From positions 138,430,422 to 138,494,421 of the forward strand of contig NC_053499.1 of the NCBI RefSeq assembly GCF_905171775.1: 64,000 bases of DNA. The letters run 5' to 3'. This DNA is from Rana temporaria. Its lineage: Eukaryota > Chordata > Amphibia > Anura > Ranidae. How positions within the stretch are numbered: the first letter of the stretch is position 1; every line of letters starts with the position of its first letter. The notes under the pieces were generated by a model. That model saw only the letters and a list, made by a program, of their open reading frames with translations. It was not told the origin of the DNA and ran no database searches. Positions 31,801 to 42,939 of this stretch are shown here, piece after piece. Both the position numbers and the translations under genes were made by a program.

Positions 31801-32679
31801 TTTTAGTGGTTGGGTGTAGATCTACTATGAGAATGTTATATTCATGCAAATATTTGGTATTTAGTTGGCATAGTGAGGACTGACTAGGAAAGGATCACAT
31901 CAATGCAGATGTTAGTTTGGACAACTTTTATAATAAATGCAATCCATTTTTTTTTTTTTTTTTTTAACACAAATGTTTCATACCAGGTGTGTATATCAAT
32001 GTGCAGTGAAAATACTGAGTATATTATGAGTTAAAGAATGATACTGCCAGTACAGAGATAGTTACCACACTGACAGCAAAGATTTCAGGAGTAATGAAGA
32101 GGGTTGTATGATTAAGACCCCTGAAGCATGTAGTACCTGCTGAGCACACTTACCTCATCTTGCTGGACTTCTGAACAGGAGATGAGATTCTCTTCTTTTC
32201 AGAAGCTGGATCAATGAGATTAGAGGATTTTCACGTAAAGCCAGCCTGAGGCTCCTTGTCAAGCATGCCTTTCTAGGGTTACGGTTCATCTATTTTACTT
32301 CTGTTTATTGTTATCTATTAATTTTCTTACACTTTCATTTTTTTTTCTTTGCACATCACCTTTTATCCTTGCCATATGCACTATCCTACATATTTCTTTT
32401 CATCAAAGACATAGTATAGACCAATCAACCATCTGTGGCTTGAACAGTAATAACAGAGAGGGTAATAAAAAAGAAAACCATTTTCAGGCTTTATATAAAC
32501 AAAAAATCTCAGTTACGATATTTGATATATTCGGTAACATATTGTTATCTCTTGGTTCGTTCGGTAATGATCAGTGAGCCAAGGTCGCTCAGGATAAAGA
32601 ATCACAAAGTTATAGAGTAATCCAGACAGAGGTTATATGGGATACTTGGTTAATGCAGATGTGCGCTGAAAAAAAAAAT
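31801..32679. other. unique non-coding sequence
   Basis: A 20-bp T run at about 31949-31966; no gene or repeat termini. Confidence 0.4.
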
Positions 32680-33080
32680 AAAAGCCAGCAGCTACAAATA
32701 GTGCAGCTGCTGACTTTTAATGTTAGGGCACTTACCGTCCTGGAGTCCAGCGCCATCCGCAGCAGAGGACGAGCGACCGCTCGTCACTCTGCTGCCCCCC
32801 GCCATCCTTGGTGAGGGAACCAGGAAGTGAAGAGCTCCGGCTTCACGGCCCGGTTCCCTACGGCACATTCGCGAGTCGCACTGCGCCTGCCGATTGGCTC
32901 CCGCTGTGTACTGGGAGCCGAGTGTTCCCAGAACACAACGGGGGGGGGAGGTAACGTCATGCCCGCAGTCTGCCCGAGACTCTGTGGCCGGAAGTGGATG
33001 CAAATACCTGTCTTTAGACAGGTATCTGCACCCCCCTCCCCCCCCTGAAAGGTGTCAAATGTGACACCGGAGGGGGGGAG
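32680..33080. repeat. GC-rich repeat shared with 23.1 and 40.2 kb
   Basis: GCAGCTGCTGACTTTTAATG, GGGCACTTACCGTCCTGGAG and TCCAGCGCCATCC match 40233-40860 and, inverted, 23104-23363. It contains GGCTCCCGCTGTGTACTGGG and ends in GTGTCAAATGTGACACCGG before a G-run. Probably a TTAA-type MITE whose termini are eroded. Confidence 0.6.
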
Positions 33081-33084
33081 GGTG

Positions 33085-33330
33085 TGAATTGGCGTATCTA
33101 GCTGATTTACATATTTCTAGGCGTAAATAAGCGTACACGCCCCTAGCAGCCAGCGTAAATATGCAGTTAAGATACGACGGCGTAGGAGACTTACGCTGGT
33201 CGTATCTTATACAAATTATGGCGTATCTGATTCTTTGAATCAGGCGCCAAGATACGACGGCTCAGACTCAGAGATACGACGGCGTATCTGGAGATACGCC
33301 GTCGTATCTTCTTTAAGAATATGGGCCTAT
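33085..33330. mobile_element. palindromic repeat of GGCGTATC words, truncated
   Basis: AGATACGACGGCGTATCT-type words in both orientations (33165-33310), ending TAAGAATATGGGCCTAT. Same family as 36157-36798 and 49385-50086, which keep GATCCACA ends; here the left end is lost. Confidence 0.65.
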
Positions 33331-33339
33331 AACTTTTGT

Positions 33340-33715
33340 GCAAGCCAATCAATATACGCTTATTGCGATTTTTTTAACAAAAATATGTAGAAGAATACAT
33401 ATTGCCCTAAATTGATGAAGAAATATGTTTTACAAAAAAAAATAGATATTTATTATAGCAAAAAGTAAAAAATATTGTTTTTGTTTCAAAATTTTCATTC
33501 TTTTTTTGTTTATAGCGTAAAAAATAAAAACCACTGAGATTAGCAAATACCACCAAAAGAAAGCTCTATTTGTGGGAAAAAATGGACGTCAATTTTGTTG
33601 GGGTACAATGTTGCACGACCGCCCAACTGGCAGTTAAAGCAATGCAGTGCCGTATTGCAAAAAAATGGCCTGGTCATTAAGGGGAAAAATCCTTCAGGGG
33701 CTGAAGTTTTAGTGA
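33340..33715 (-). repeat. interspersed repeat, CTTCATGACCAGG family, inverted copy
   Basis: Minus-strand sequence carries CCAGGCCATTTTTTTGCAAT, GGCACTGCATTGCTTTAACT, CCCACAAATAGAGCTTTC and TTTGGTGGTATTTGC, as in the copies at 9.5, 15.2 and 39.3 kb. Confidence 0.7.
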
Positions 33716-34166
33716 CATAACAAAAACAAGTAATTACATTGTTGTCAGCAATGTGTAGAGCAATAATGTATAGTAAGCATACAGGATATTGTGGTACAGG
33801 TCTGTACATAGGCAAAATGTATTAAGAAACTATTGCTATCTTACAGTTAAGATATTGCTTAAAATTATCTATGACCCTCAAAAGGCCGTGTAAGTAGCTT
33901 CCAACCAAATACCAAGTGCTGGTGAGTCATAACAAAGTAAAAACATGTTAAACTAAGATAGTAACTTTAATAGTAGTAATAGACAAGTGAGTAATAAGAA
34001 GAGAGTGTTGTACTTCCATTACCATTATTCCTGAGGGTTCCTTTGGTAGATTGTCTTTTTAAAACAAAGTTTTTACTAATGCTGTATTATACTAAGCACA
34101 GCGGGTTTTCTTCTGTACATTTGGCATTTATATGAAAGCTGTGAAGATCTTTTTTATTTGACTATA
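33716..34166. other. unique non-coding sequence
   Basis: No gene or repeat termini recognised. Confidence 0.4.
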
Positions 34167-34167
34167 C

Positions 34168-35478
34168 ATGTAGCACCCTCTAGTGTGTGCTACTAGTAGT
34201 GAGAGTAGAAAACACAGCTCTGAGTTAAACCTGAGTCATTAAATCTGAGCCAGGGTTACTATTGGCCAGGGCTGGATGACTCATCCTGGTAGACCTCTGG
34301 TGCCTCCCCCTGTTTCTAGAATATTGAATAATTTATGGGACTAGTGGATTGAGCAGAGGAGGAACTACCTTGAATATGTATGGGCCCTTCGCCAATACCC
34401 AGGAGTGGGCCTGGAAGGGAACTAAGGAAGCTCAGAAATAGACATGGGCCATGCTAGCAGGGAATTTGGGTGGAAGATGAAGACGCAGTGTTGCGGAGAG
34501 ACTGTCAGTGGCCCCTAAGGAAGGGTGGGTTTACCTCTGGCTGGAGCACGGGAGGCTGGTGTCAGGCCTGGGCTTAGCCCTTCCGTCTCTGAGCTGGCAG
34601 CTCAGCTGTCGGTTAATTGCCAGCTCCTAGCTCTCCACAGTGACTCACCTGTTCATGATTTCCTGCTAGTCAGTCCTGCCTACTTAAGCTGTCCAGCCCC
34701 AGATGATCTCTGCCTTCACCTTGGTCAACATCACAGAGACTTTCTCCTGTGTTCCCTTTTAAAGACATTTCTTCTGGCTCCAGATCCTGTTTGCTGTTCC
34801 ACTATGCTGATCCCTGGCTTCCTGACTTTCTGGCTTGTCTTACTATCCGTTCCGGTTAGATCAGCACAGTGCAGGGACGGACAAGGAGAGAGACTGCCAA
34901 TGAAAGCAGTGCTCTCTTGAAGACTGTGGTGTGCCAAGTCTTCATCAAACCTTGCCCTGGGGAATCTGTGTGTGTGTGTCAGTCAGGTAGGACTGGTGCA
35001 GAGAGTCAGTCAGGAAGGGCTGGGAAGAAAATCAGCCAGATGCAGGTGGTGGCAACCAGGTAGGCTAGAAATCTGCAAGCAAGTGGAACTTGGATCACTG
35101 GCCACAGGAAAGCAGAGGGAGATGTGTTATGCCGATTACTCTAACTTTGTACTTTGCCAAAGGGGCTGAGAGTCCCTGCCTGTAATGGCCCATGGGCCTT
35201 TGCTGAACTAGTGATACAGTATACTGCTAGTTCCCTCAAGAGTGAGCCAGCAGGAGCTGTACATAGAGTAATCAAGTGTGTGCAGGAGGAAGTAAGAAGA
35301 GGAGCCTGTATATAGGGAGGATGTTGTCCCTGAAGTTGTGTTTGTTGTCACACTGGACATCCCATAATCATTAACCCCATCCAAGTTATCATCCCCTAAT
35401 AAAACAATAAAATAAGCCAAAAACTTTCTATATCTGGACGAAAGAAGGAAATGTGGTGTGACTGGCTGTACAGCAGTA
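34168..35478 (+). repeat. probable LTR-type sequence (TGTAGCACCC start), decayed
   Basis: Begins TGTAGCACCCTCTAGTGTG, like the 52560-53393 element, and includes CAGTCCTGCCTACTTAAGCT, AATAAAACAATAAAATAAG near the right end, and GGCTGTACAGCAGTAGAACC. This looks like an LTR with a promoter-proximal CT-rich region and a poly(A) signal. The right boundary and target duplication were not found. A 131-codon frame at 34525-34920 has no domain and is regarded as chance. Confidence 0.4.
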
Positions 35479-35492
35479 GAACCCTAACTTCA

Positions 35493-35903
35493 AGCGGTAG
35501 TAAACTGCGGCTGTTTCAAAAAAAGTTCACCTGCAAGACAATTGCATAATGTGCTAGTATGCATCGCCCTGGAACGAACCTCCCCAGTGCTGTACTGTCA
35601 CCGCTGGGAGGGCTGACATCCTCCCCCGGTCTTTCTTCTGGGTTTGCTCCAGGTATGTGATTAGCATTTACATCACTCCCGCACATATGCTCGGGAGACC
35701 TCGGTTCCGGTACAAAGCTCTGAGGGTCCGGCAAGGTTATGCCGGACCTTCAGAGAACATGCGCCAGTGATGTAACTGGATGCATGCAGGGTGAATATCT
35801 CCTAAATAGTGCACATTTAGGAGATATTAATTTTACCTACATGTAAGCCTTTTTTATAGGCTTACCTGTAGGTAAAAATGTCCAAGCTGGGTTTACTACC
35901 GCT
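35493..35903. mobile_element. TTAA-type MITE with TTCA target duplication
   Basis: Ends AGCGGTAGTAAACTGC and GGGTTTACTACCGCT. Both flanks are TTCA (35489-35492 and 35904-35907) instead of TTAA. The inner hairpin TTTTACCTACATGTAAGCC...GGCTTACCTGTAGGTAAAA (about 35832-35878) matches that of 2208-2414. Confidence 0.8.
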
Positions 35904-36156
35904 TTCAGCAACTCCTGAGGGGGTAGTGCTACATTCAGTATATGGACTTCGATTTGAGAGAGACTTCACGTTTGGCATATTGAACACTGTTTATCGATTT
36001 ATTTTTTGTATGTTTGAAATGCTCGCTGGCACTGCATCATTTCCCAATATGTTTAGGTTTGGGCATATCAAACTTTGTTTGCTAGCGGCCACAAATATTA
36101 TCACTGGGGATGGTCCCGATGCTCGACTCAACATAAGTTTGACTCGAACATTGGGG

Positions 36157-36798
36157 GCCAGATCCACATAGCCTGGCGCATTGTTGCCGTAACTTTCAGC
36201 GTATTTTCCTTATCCTCAAAGAATTTGCGCCGTAAGTTAAGGCGGCGTAGTGTAACTTTGGCGGCATAAGGGCGTGCAATTCAAATGGTTGTGATGGGGG
36301 CGTGTTTTATGTAAATACGTCTTGACTCGACGTAAATGACTTTTTTTTGAACGGCGCATGCTCGAAATTAACCCGCAACAAGCCAATGCTTACGACGTGA
36401 ACGTCATTCTACGCAAAGCCCTATTCGCGAACGACTTACGCAAACGACGTAAAAAAATAAAAATTTGACGGGGAACGGCGGCCATACTTAACATTGGATA
36501 CACCTCATATAGCAGGGGTAACTATACGCCGAAAAAAGCCTTACGGAAACGTACGTTCGTGGATCGCCATAACTAGCTAATTTGCATACTCAACGCGGAA
36601 ATCAATGGAAACGCCACCTAGCGGCCAGCGGAAATATGCACCTTAGATCCGACGGCTTACTAAGACGTACGCCAGTCGGATCTAGCACAGCTTCAGGCGT
36701 ATCATGTTTTGTGGATACAAAGATACGCCGGAGCAAACTAGAAGTTATGCGGCGTATCAATAGATACGCCAGCGTAACTTCTTTGTGGATCTGCCCCT
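36157..36798. mobile_element. palindromic MITE, GGCCAGATCCACA family
   Basis: Left GGGGCCAGATCCACATAGCC, right CTTTGTGGATCTGCCCC. The arms are rich in GGCGTA/TACGCC words (GGCGGCGTAGTGTAAC, GATACGCCGGAGC). Inserted into a sequence reading TCGAACA...GTGTTCATTTGTTCG. Confidence 0.75.
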
Positions 36799-37560
36799 GG
36801 GTGTTCATTTGTTCGCAAACAAACTGAACATATGGGGCATTCACGGCAAATTTGCATGGAGTTCCCCATAGTACAGGCTGTCCTGTAACACCAATCATAC
36901 GAACAGGCACATTGCAGTCAATTGATGCTGTATGTAAATAAAATAACTGCAAGTGTATACAAAACTACGCTTATCCTTCAAAGTGACACGTTCAGTAAAA
37001 GTTCGCTTTGTTATACTTCACTAAACTTTCCAACTTCTAATCGCTGACAATCATCACATTTGTCTCTTTGAAATTTCTGTCATGAGCTGAAACGGAATGT
37101 TAAATTCCCCTATAATATTCTGAGATAATTTCCTTATGTAAAATAGATTAATGACAAGAACTAAGCTATCGAGGTAGGTGAATATTAAAAATGTGTACAG
37201 AGGAATTTTAAAGCCTAATTACATTGATATTGTAATCAGTAACAGCAGCTGCTTTTTTCTGAGCATTTCAGAAGCTGAAGATTAGGAAGGAATTCAAAAG
37301 GTATTCATAAATTCTTATTATTAGCCAAACTTTGCACACTTCAAAGCTATTATAGTATAAGGTCTGGGATGATTCATGTGTCATTCACCCTGAAGTATCA
37401 GATGCGGGATGGAATTTTAAGCAGAAAAAAAAAGAGCTAATTAGGCTATATTATTTGCTTATTGTTGCTTTAATTAGTTTGACAGTATTAATGTTTATCT
37501 AGACAGCTAAGTTGCTTTGTTACAATTAGAGTGCTAAAATAGGTGCTCCATGAGTATTTT
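36799..37560. other. unique sequence; candidate conserved island 37080-37560
   Basis: Repeat-free, AT-rich, with many homeodomain-like cores (AAGCCTAATTACATTGATAT, GCTTTAATTAGTTTGACAG, TAGATTAATGACAAG). No exon recognised. The regulatory role is inference. Confidence 0.28.
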
Positions 37561-37896
37561 AGATCAAGTGAGTCTCAGGTGGGTAAACTAAAAAGAGAGG
37601 TCTACAGACTTATCGAAACATAAATGTTCTCATTGACCTTTACAGCAGACAGTCGCGTAAAAAGGACACTTTTAAGTACTTGTAAGAAGGCATGCTATGT
37701 TATTTGGACTTTTGTGTTCTTATTTTTAGAGAAAATGTTGTATTTGTTGCAGTATTCTTTAAAACTGAGATTCATGCAGATATAAAAGATGCAAATTAAT
37801 ACAGTTCTGTATTATTCAATACTGTACATTATTAACATTTACATCTACCGCTCCATAAAGGTGAATGGAGAGTCCAATTGGGTCAGACCGATCGTG
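37561..37896. other. unique non-coding sequence
   Basis: No gene or repeat termini recognised. Confidence 0.4.
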
Positions 37897-37899
37897 TAA

Positions 37900-38318
37900 A
37901 GCCTCGTACACACGATCGGTCCATCCGATGAGAACGGACCGATTTACCGTTTTCATCTGTTAACCGATGAAGCTGACTGATGGTCCGTCACGCCTACACA
38001 CCATCGGTTAAAAAACCGATCGTGTCAGAACGCAGTGATGAAAAACACAACAACGTGCTGAAAAAAATGAAGTTCAATGCTTCCAAGCATGGGTTGACTT
38101 GATTCTGAGCATGCATGGATTTTTAACCGATGGTTGTGCCTACTAACGATCGTTTTTTTCCTATCGGTTAGGAATCCATCGGTTAAATTTAAAACAAGTT
38201 GGCTTTTTTTTAACCGATGGTTAACTAACCTATGGGGCCCACACACAATCGGTTTTGACTGATGAAAACGGTCCATCAGACCATTGTCCTCTGTTTAACC
38301 GATCGTGTGTACGAGGCC
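37900..38318. mobile_element. full-length palindromic MITE, CGTACACACGATC family (CCGATG stem)
   Basis: Ends AGCCTCGTACACACGATCGG and CCGATCGTGTGTACGAGGCC; TAA on both sides (37897-37899 and 38319-38321). Arms of CCATCGGTTAA words; core GTGATGAAAAACACAACAAC and a GCATGGGTTGACTTGATTC block. Best reference copy of this variant in the window. Confidence 0.88.
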
Positions 38319-38332
38319 TAAAAGGGGCCTAA

Positions 38333-38458
38333 GGCCTCTTTCACACGGACGGACCGTCCAGGTCCGCCTGTCAGATTTTTAATCGGACCTGAACGGGTGC
38401 TCCATTGAGGTCTATGGAGCCACGGATGTCAGACGGACACAGACCGTGTGAAGGGGCC
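38333..38458. mobile_element. short CTTTCACACGG palindromic MITE
   Basis: GGCCTCTTTCACACGGACGG and CCGTGTGAAGGGGCC are inverted ends of a 126-bp unit. The stem uses CGGACGGACCGTCC and CAGACGGACACAGACCG. Confidence 0.7.
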
Positions 38459-38462
38459 TTAA

Positions 38463-38655
38463 GGCTGCTTTCGCATTGATGCAATGCGGTTTACCCACAA
38501 CGAGGGTTCAGCGCAGTGCACCTGTGACATTTCTGTGGGTTAGCTGCAATTCTGAAAGTGCACCAAACCCGCAGGTAATAACAGAAATCTATGGCTCAGT
38601 GCTGGTAACTCACAAGTGCACTGCGCTGCACCTGAGGATCAGCTTGAAAGCAGCC
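38463..38655. mobile_element. GCTGCTTTCGCATT palindromic MITE
   Basis: Ends GGCTGCTTTCGCATTG and AGCTTGAAAGCAGCC. Inner arms GCGCAGTGCACCTGTG and CACAAGTGCACTGCGCTGC are complementary. Abuts the previous element. Confidence 0.65.
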
Positions 38656-38676
38656 CCGTAATCACTGCACAACAGT

Positions 38677-39178
38677 TACTGTATTTATCGGAGTATAGCG
38701 TGCACCGCCGTAAAACACGCACCACAAGCTTAGAAGGGAAGTATGGAAAAAAACGTACATTTTGGATGCTCAGCCTTGTCGGTGTCTGTCTGCTGTTGGC
38801 GTCCATCGACGGCCTTGTACGGGGTCTGTCCAGCCTTGTCGGTGTCCGTCGCATCCTTCTGCCGGTCCGTCCAGCCTTGTCGATGTCCGTCGCGTCTGTC
38901 TGCCGGGGGTTGCAGCGTTGTGTGCTTGAATTTGGCGCCTCGGTCGAGCTGTGCAGAGACGGATTTCCTGTGTCTTTGGCTCCTCTCGGCTCCTCTCGTG
39001 TGGCTGCGGGCGTAGCCGAGCGTAGCCGAGTCTAGCCGAGTGCGCAGTACACTCGGCTCAGGTCGGTCCTTGTCGGCGGCGCTCAGAGACAGCGAGGATC
39101 GGCGTATAACGCGCACCCATGATTTCCCCCTGATTTAAAGGGGAAAAAAGTGTGCATTATACACCAATAAATACGGTA
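38677..39178. mobile_element. palindromic element, TACTGTATTTATCGG ends
   Basis: Ends TACTGTATTTATCGGAGTAT and ATACACCAATAAATACGGTA. Contains about three copies of a 45-bp unit (GTCCAGCCTTGTCGGTGTCC, about 38765-38910). A second copy of this family is nested at 42940-43430. Frames of 90-139 codons through it are translations of the repeat. Confidence 0.75.
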
Positions 39179-39237
39179 TATCCATATATACACTGTGATT
39201 TTAGTAATAAACTTACCTTTAACCAGCCCCGGGAAGT

Positions 39238-39392
39238 TACCCACTTCTTGACCAGGCCATTTTTTGCAATACGTTGCTGCGTTGCTTTAACTGACAATTG
39301 CGCAGTTGTGCGTCACTGTACCCAAACAAAATGTATGCCCTTTTTTCCCACAAATAGAGCTTTCTTTTGGTGGTATTTGATCACCTCAGGAG
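39238..39392 (+). repeat. interspersed repeat, CTTCATGACCAGG family, fragment
   Basis: ACTTCTTGACCAGGCCATTT, ACTGACAATTGCGCAGTTGT and TTTTGGTGGTATTTGATCAC match the copies at 9.5, 15.2 and 33.5 kb. Confidence 0.7.
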
Positions 39393-39787
39393 TTGGCACT
39401 ATACAGGAAGCATCGGCTTATGCTGCTCTTCTCCGCAGCTGCTTGCTTCCTTTACTGCTGGCTTCATTCACAACACTGATGCTCTGGGATGGCAACTTAC
39501 AATCCCAGGAGGTCGCGGGCCACATCAGAGGGCTCTGCAGGCCACATGTGGCCCCTGGGCCACTGGTTGGGCACCCATGCTCTAGAAGCTGGAAATCAAT
39601 GTAGCGGATGCTGCTATTCTGGTGATTTCCATGAGATTCCGGATCCCGTGCTGAGCGGCTGCCCATCTGCATCATGAACAAAGAACCCCAACCTTCATAG
39701 TCATTACCCTACACTAAGGTTATATACATCAAGACGATCTGCTATATACATGGTTAGCTAAAACATTCACTGAACTGTACATTCCCT
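39393..39787. other. non-coding with a hAT-like fragment
   Basis: 39495-39583 reads, on the minus strand, GGGTGCCCAACCAGTGGCCC and GGGGCCACATGTGGCC, wording typical of CAGGGGTGCCCAACC hAT MITEs; no target duplication was resolved. No gene. Confidence 0.45.
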
Positions 39788-39791
39788 TTAA

Positions 39792-39876
39792 AGCGGTTGT
39801 AAACCGCGGATGTTAAAAAAAAAAAATGCAAGGCTTACCTGTAGGTAAAAATTACCAAGCAGGGTTTAGTACCGCT
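39792..39876. mobile_element. TTAA-flanked mini-MITE, 85 bp
   Basis: AGCGGTTGTAAACCGCGG and GGGTTTAGTACCGCT between TTAA at 39788-39791 and 39877-39880. Includes the GGCTTACCTGTAGGTAA half-hairpin of the family. Confidence 0.8.
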
Positions 39877-40232
39877 TTAAACACTTGTTTTGTGTGTGTA
39901 ATGGGTACTAGATACACCGTAAATCACATAATATTTGGTTTCTCACTCCAGTAAAGTAGGCAAATTGTGTTAATTGTTTATATTTAGTGGTTTTGAAAGA
40001 GACTCATTAAGGCCACTCTGTGTTCCTAATTAGACTTGATTTCTTCTTTAAATGAGAAAATATTCAACCAATGCAATCAAACTTGTAATAGAGAGTTGAA
40101 ATATGGGGTGTTGGAATTTGCATTTCATTATCTGCCTTCCGTGAAAATAAAGTTGTTGGCATTAGTAGACTCAAGTGTTGTAAGAGCTTTCATGCTACTG
40201 TTTTTAAAGCAGAACTTTAGATAAGCAGTTAA

Positions 40233-40860
40233 AGCAGAGTTCTGCCCCCCCCTTTAAAAAATTAAAAGTCAGCAGCTAAACATACTGTAGCTTCTGACTT
40301 TTAGTCCAGGTTCACACTGGGCTGCGGGAGTGAAGCCGTGTGAGTTCAGCTGAACTCGCATGATTTCACTCCCGCTGGCAGTCCCGATTTCGGCCGTGAT
40401 TTCAGAGACGTCTGTGCAGGTTTCTGCACAGATGTCAGTGTAAATCGCGAACTACTTTTTGAAATCGGTGCAGGGCCGCAGATGTGGCGTTGCACCAATT
40501 AGGACGGTGCCATTGCCGACAATTGCCGACAAATGCCGCCGCTTTGAGATGCGATTTGACATCTCAAATCGTACCAGTGTGAACCAGGCCTTAGTGTTAG
40601 GACACTTACCTGTCCTGGAGTCCAGCGATGTCGGCGCCGCAGCCCATATTTACATCAGCTGTTGAGTGCTGCTGTGCCTTAAGTGAACCTGGCAGTGAAG
40701 ACTTGTGGCTACTCCCTACTGCTCTTTCTCACCGGCCTGGGGAACAAGGAGGAAGAAAGAGGGGGCCGAACTTGTGACGTACCTTGCCGCGTCAAAAACA
40801 GGTACCCGCTACCACCTCCTCCCAAAAGGTGGCAAATGTCACACCGGGGGGGGGGGGATT
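40233..40860. mobile_element. TTAA-type MITE (AGCAGAGTTCTGCC end), interrupted
   Basis: Starts AGCAGAGTTCTGCC after TTAA (40229-40232), the complement of the end at 23351-23363. Shares GGACACTTACCTGTCCTGGA, GTCCAGCGATGTC and GTGGCAAATGTCACACCGG with 32680-33080. A GTTCACAC MITE sits at 40314-40590. The right terminus is unclear. Confidence 0.6.
40314..40590. mobile_element. GTTCACAC-family palindromic MITE with TTA duplication, nested
   Basis: Ends GTCCAGGTTCACACTGG and CCAGTGTGAACCAGGCC, TTA at 40311-40313 and 40591-40593. Removing it restores the reading CTTTTA-GTGTTAGGACAC, close to the uninterrupted relative at 32.7 kb, which confirms the insertion and its 3-bp target. Confidence 0.85.
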
Positions 40861-42050
40861 AAATAAGCAAACGTTACACTTTTGGTCAATGATGAGTTGA
40901 AAATGCTCCTCAAACACCCAATGGGCAGTTTTGAAGCGTTTGATGAGCATTAAAACTGCTCCACAAATGCCTATTCCATTACAAGAAATAAAATAATCTT
41001 AACGCACAGCAAACACACTGCAACTGCCTGCCAGCACAATTGTAAAGTGTTACCATGGACTTGAATGGGAATCTTTGAAAGGCTTTGAATGCCTCTTGAT
41101 TTGACACAAGGCTTGAATTTTAAAGCAGCGCAATGCTAATGCTTCATGTTTTGATAGTGAGAACAGCACTGGGTGCTGTCCATTGTATCATTTGCATAGG
41201 CATTCGAAGGGCGTTTTTAATGCCTCTCAAATGCCTGCTTTTAATGCCAGTCTTTCTATCCAGCTGCTGTGCTTCGATTTGGGACATTCTCAAAAATATT
41301 ACACAGGCTAAATTGGGTTTTGTTGCAGGCTAGCTGGTAAGTGAGCTGGGAATTTTTGTTTGCTTGTTTTTTGAGGTGCGTTGCCTTTTCATGTGCTCCT
41401 TGCTGCAGAGGCTAGTTATAGGTTGGGGTGGTTGCTTTTTGCTTGGTCATAGATGGTATGTTTTTTGTTTTGTTTGTGTTTTCAGCCTTGATGGTACTTT
41501 GAAGTAACAACTGCTTTTGTTTTAGGAATTAAATACACATTTAGGAGGTGATTCTGCTGCCTCCGAACATCTGTTTTGTTTTTTGGTTTTCCATCTCAAG
41601 GGGGATTTTATAGTAAAAAAAAACAATGAGCCAAGCATTTGGCTTGTGGTTGCAATGTCCTCCCATTAAACTCAATGGGCGAGTTGGACAGGTGTTGCCA
41701 CCTGTCCACCAGATTTCACCGCCCACTGGCTGCCCATGTGAAAGAGTCCTTTGTGATTTTAGCATGTTTTAAATCATTCAGGCACAGCTATTTTTACATC
41801 TTTAAATATTTAATACATTAAAACTGTATTGCTTTCATTACTGTAGGTGCCGCTAAGAACTGCTCCCTGTTGCATTAAAACGGAGTCCATGATAAACACC
41901 AGATCTGATGTTATGCCTCCACCCTCTTTCTCTTCTGTACCCTTCACAAATCACAACTACAACATCATCGTGGTTCTCTGCTTTTTTGGCAAAACAAAAG
42001 GTAGAGGAAAAGGGTACAACTCTGGAACTGGTATCAATGATAGGCCCCAT
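40861..42050. other. non-coding, degraded repeats, no gene
   Basis: 40920-41260 has GCATT/AATGC and TTTGAAGC words suggestive of an old palindromic MITE. 41640-41740 reads like a GTTCACAC-family relic (CCATGTGAAAGAGTC). No exon recognised. Confidence 0.4.
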
Positions 42051-42051
42051 T

Positions 42052-42343
42052 TCAATTCCGACCGTCCAAAACGCAGTGACGTAAAACACTACGACGAGCC
42101 AAGAAAAATAAATTTCAATGATTCTGAGCATGCGTTGACTTGATTCTGAGCATGCATGTTTTTTTTCTCCGTCGGAGTTGCACACAGACGATAGGAATTT
42201 CCTATGATTTTTTTTCCATCAGAAAAAAATAAAGCATTTTCTATTTCTAAACACTGATGGAACAAAGTCAGATGGGGCCCACACAGGATCGGAATTTCTG
42301 ATGGACTTTTTACATCGGAAATTCCGATCGCGTGTACGCGGCA
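42052..42343. mobile_element. palindromic MITE, CGTACACAC family (GGAATTTC stem), left end lost
   Basis: Core GTGACGTAAAACACTACGAC and GAGCATGCGTTGACTTGATT, then ATCGGAATTTCTGATGG, GGAAATTCCGATCGCG and GTGTACGCGGCA at the right end. The stem vocabulary (AATTCCGAT) matches 56945-57255. Confidence 0.7.
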
Positions 42344-42773
42344 AAATCACTAAAATCTCTAAATCTACAAGCATCCACGATCAAAGACTAACCTATCTAA
42401 CCCTGTAAAAAATAAATCGTTATACATACCTTTTCTGAAGCCGCTCTGGTCCAGTCCTGTCCCATGCAATGTACACAGCATGGGCCACATTGGCTGGGAA
42501 GAAGCGCTCTGCCCAATGTGGCAGGCGGTTGGTCTCAGTTAATAACCTCCTGGTTAAAAGCTTCTGGACACTAGTTACCTCACAGTACAGAATATCTTTA
42601 GTCAAGACATATTTGCTGTATGGGTATGGGTGGTGCTGCTAAAAAGCAGTGAAGACCAGGAGGTATAAATATATATATATAGAGGTAAATATATAATTAA
42701 AAATATGGAGGTATAAATATGTAGAAGTACAGAAAAGAAGGTAAGTGCAGCGGGCACCAGGGGGTTGGGGAGC
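42344..42773. other. non-coding, no gene seen
   Basis: AT-rich stretch with a short (AT)n near 42669-42681. Confidence 0.4.
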
Positions 42774-42855
42774 GTATAGGGCAGGTATGTCCAAAGTCCC
42801 GCCTGCGGGCCAATTGCAGCCCCCGTTCCAGTTTAATGTGGCCCCCTGGTAATGT

Positions 42856-42857
<2 letters not shown>

Positions 42858-42906
<49 letters not shown>
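42858..42906. repeat. (AT)n microsatellite
   Basis: About 49 bp of AT dinucleotides inside the hAT MITE. Confidence 0.97.
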
Positions 42907-42907
<1 letters not shown>

Positions 42908-42939
42908 CTTTTGTGGCCCCCAGGGCCACAAAAGATATA

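Noticed and set aside
34525..34920. 131-codon frame with a hydrophobic stretch (possible secreted or membrane protein)
   Set aside because: Lies within LTR-like repeat wording, has no recognisable domain, and a frame on the other strand overlaps.
38616..39035. 139-codon frame, Val/Ser/Leu/Arg rich
   Set aside because: Spans the boundary between two palindromic MITEs and the internal 45-bp tandem repeat.
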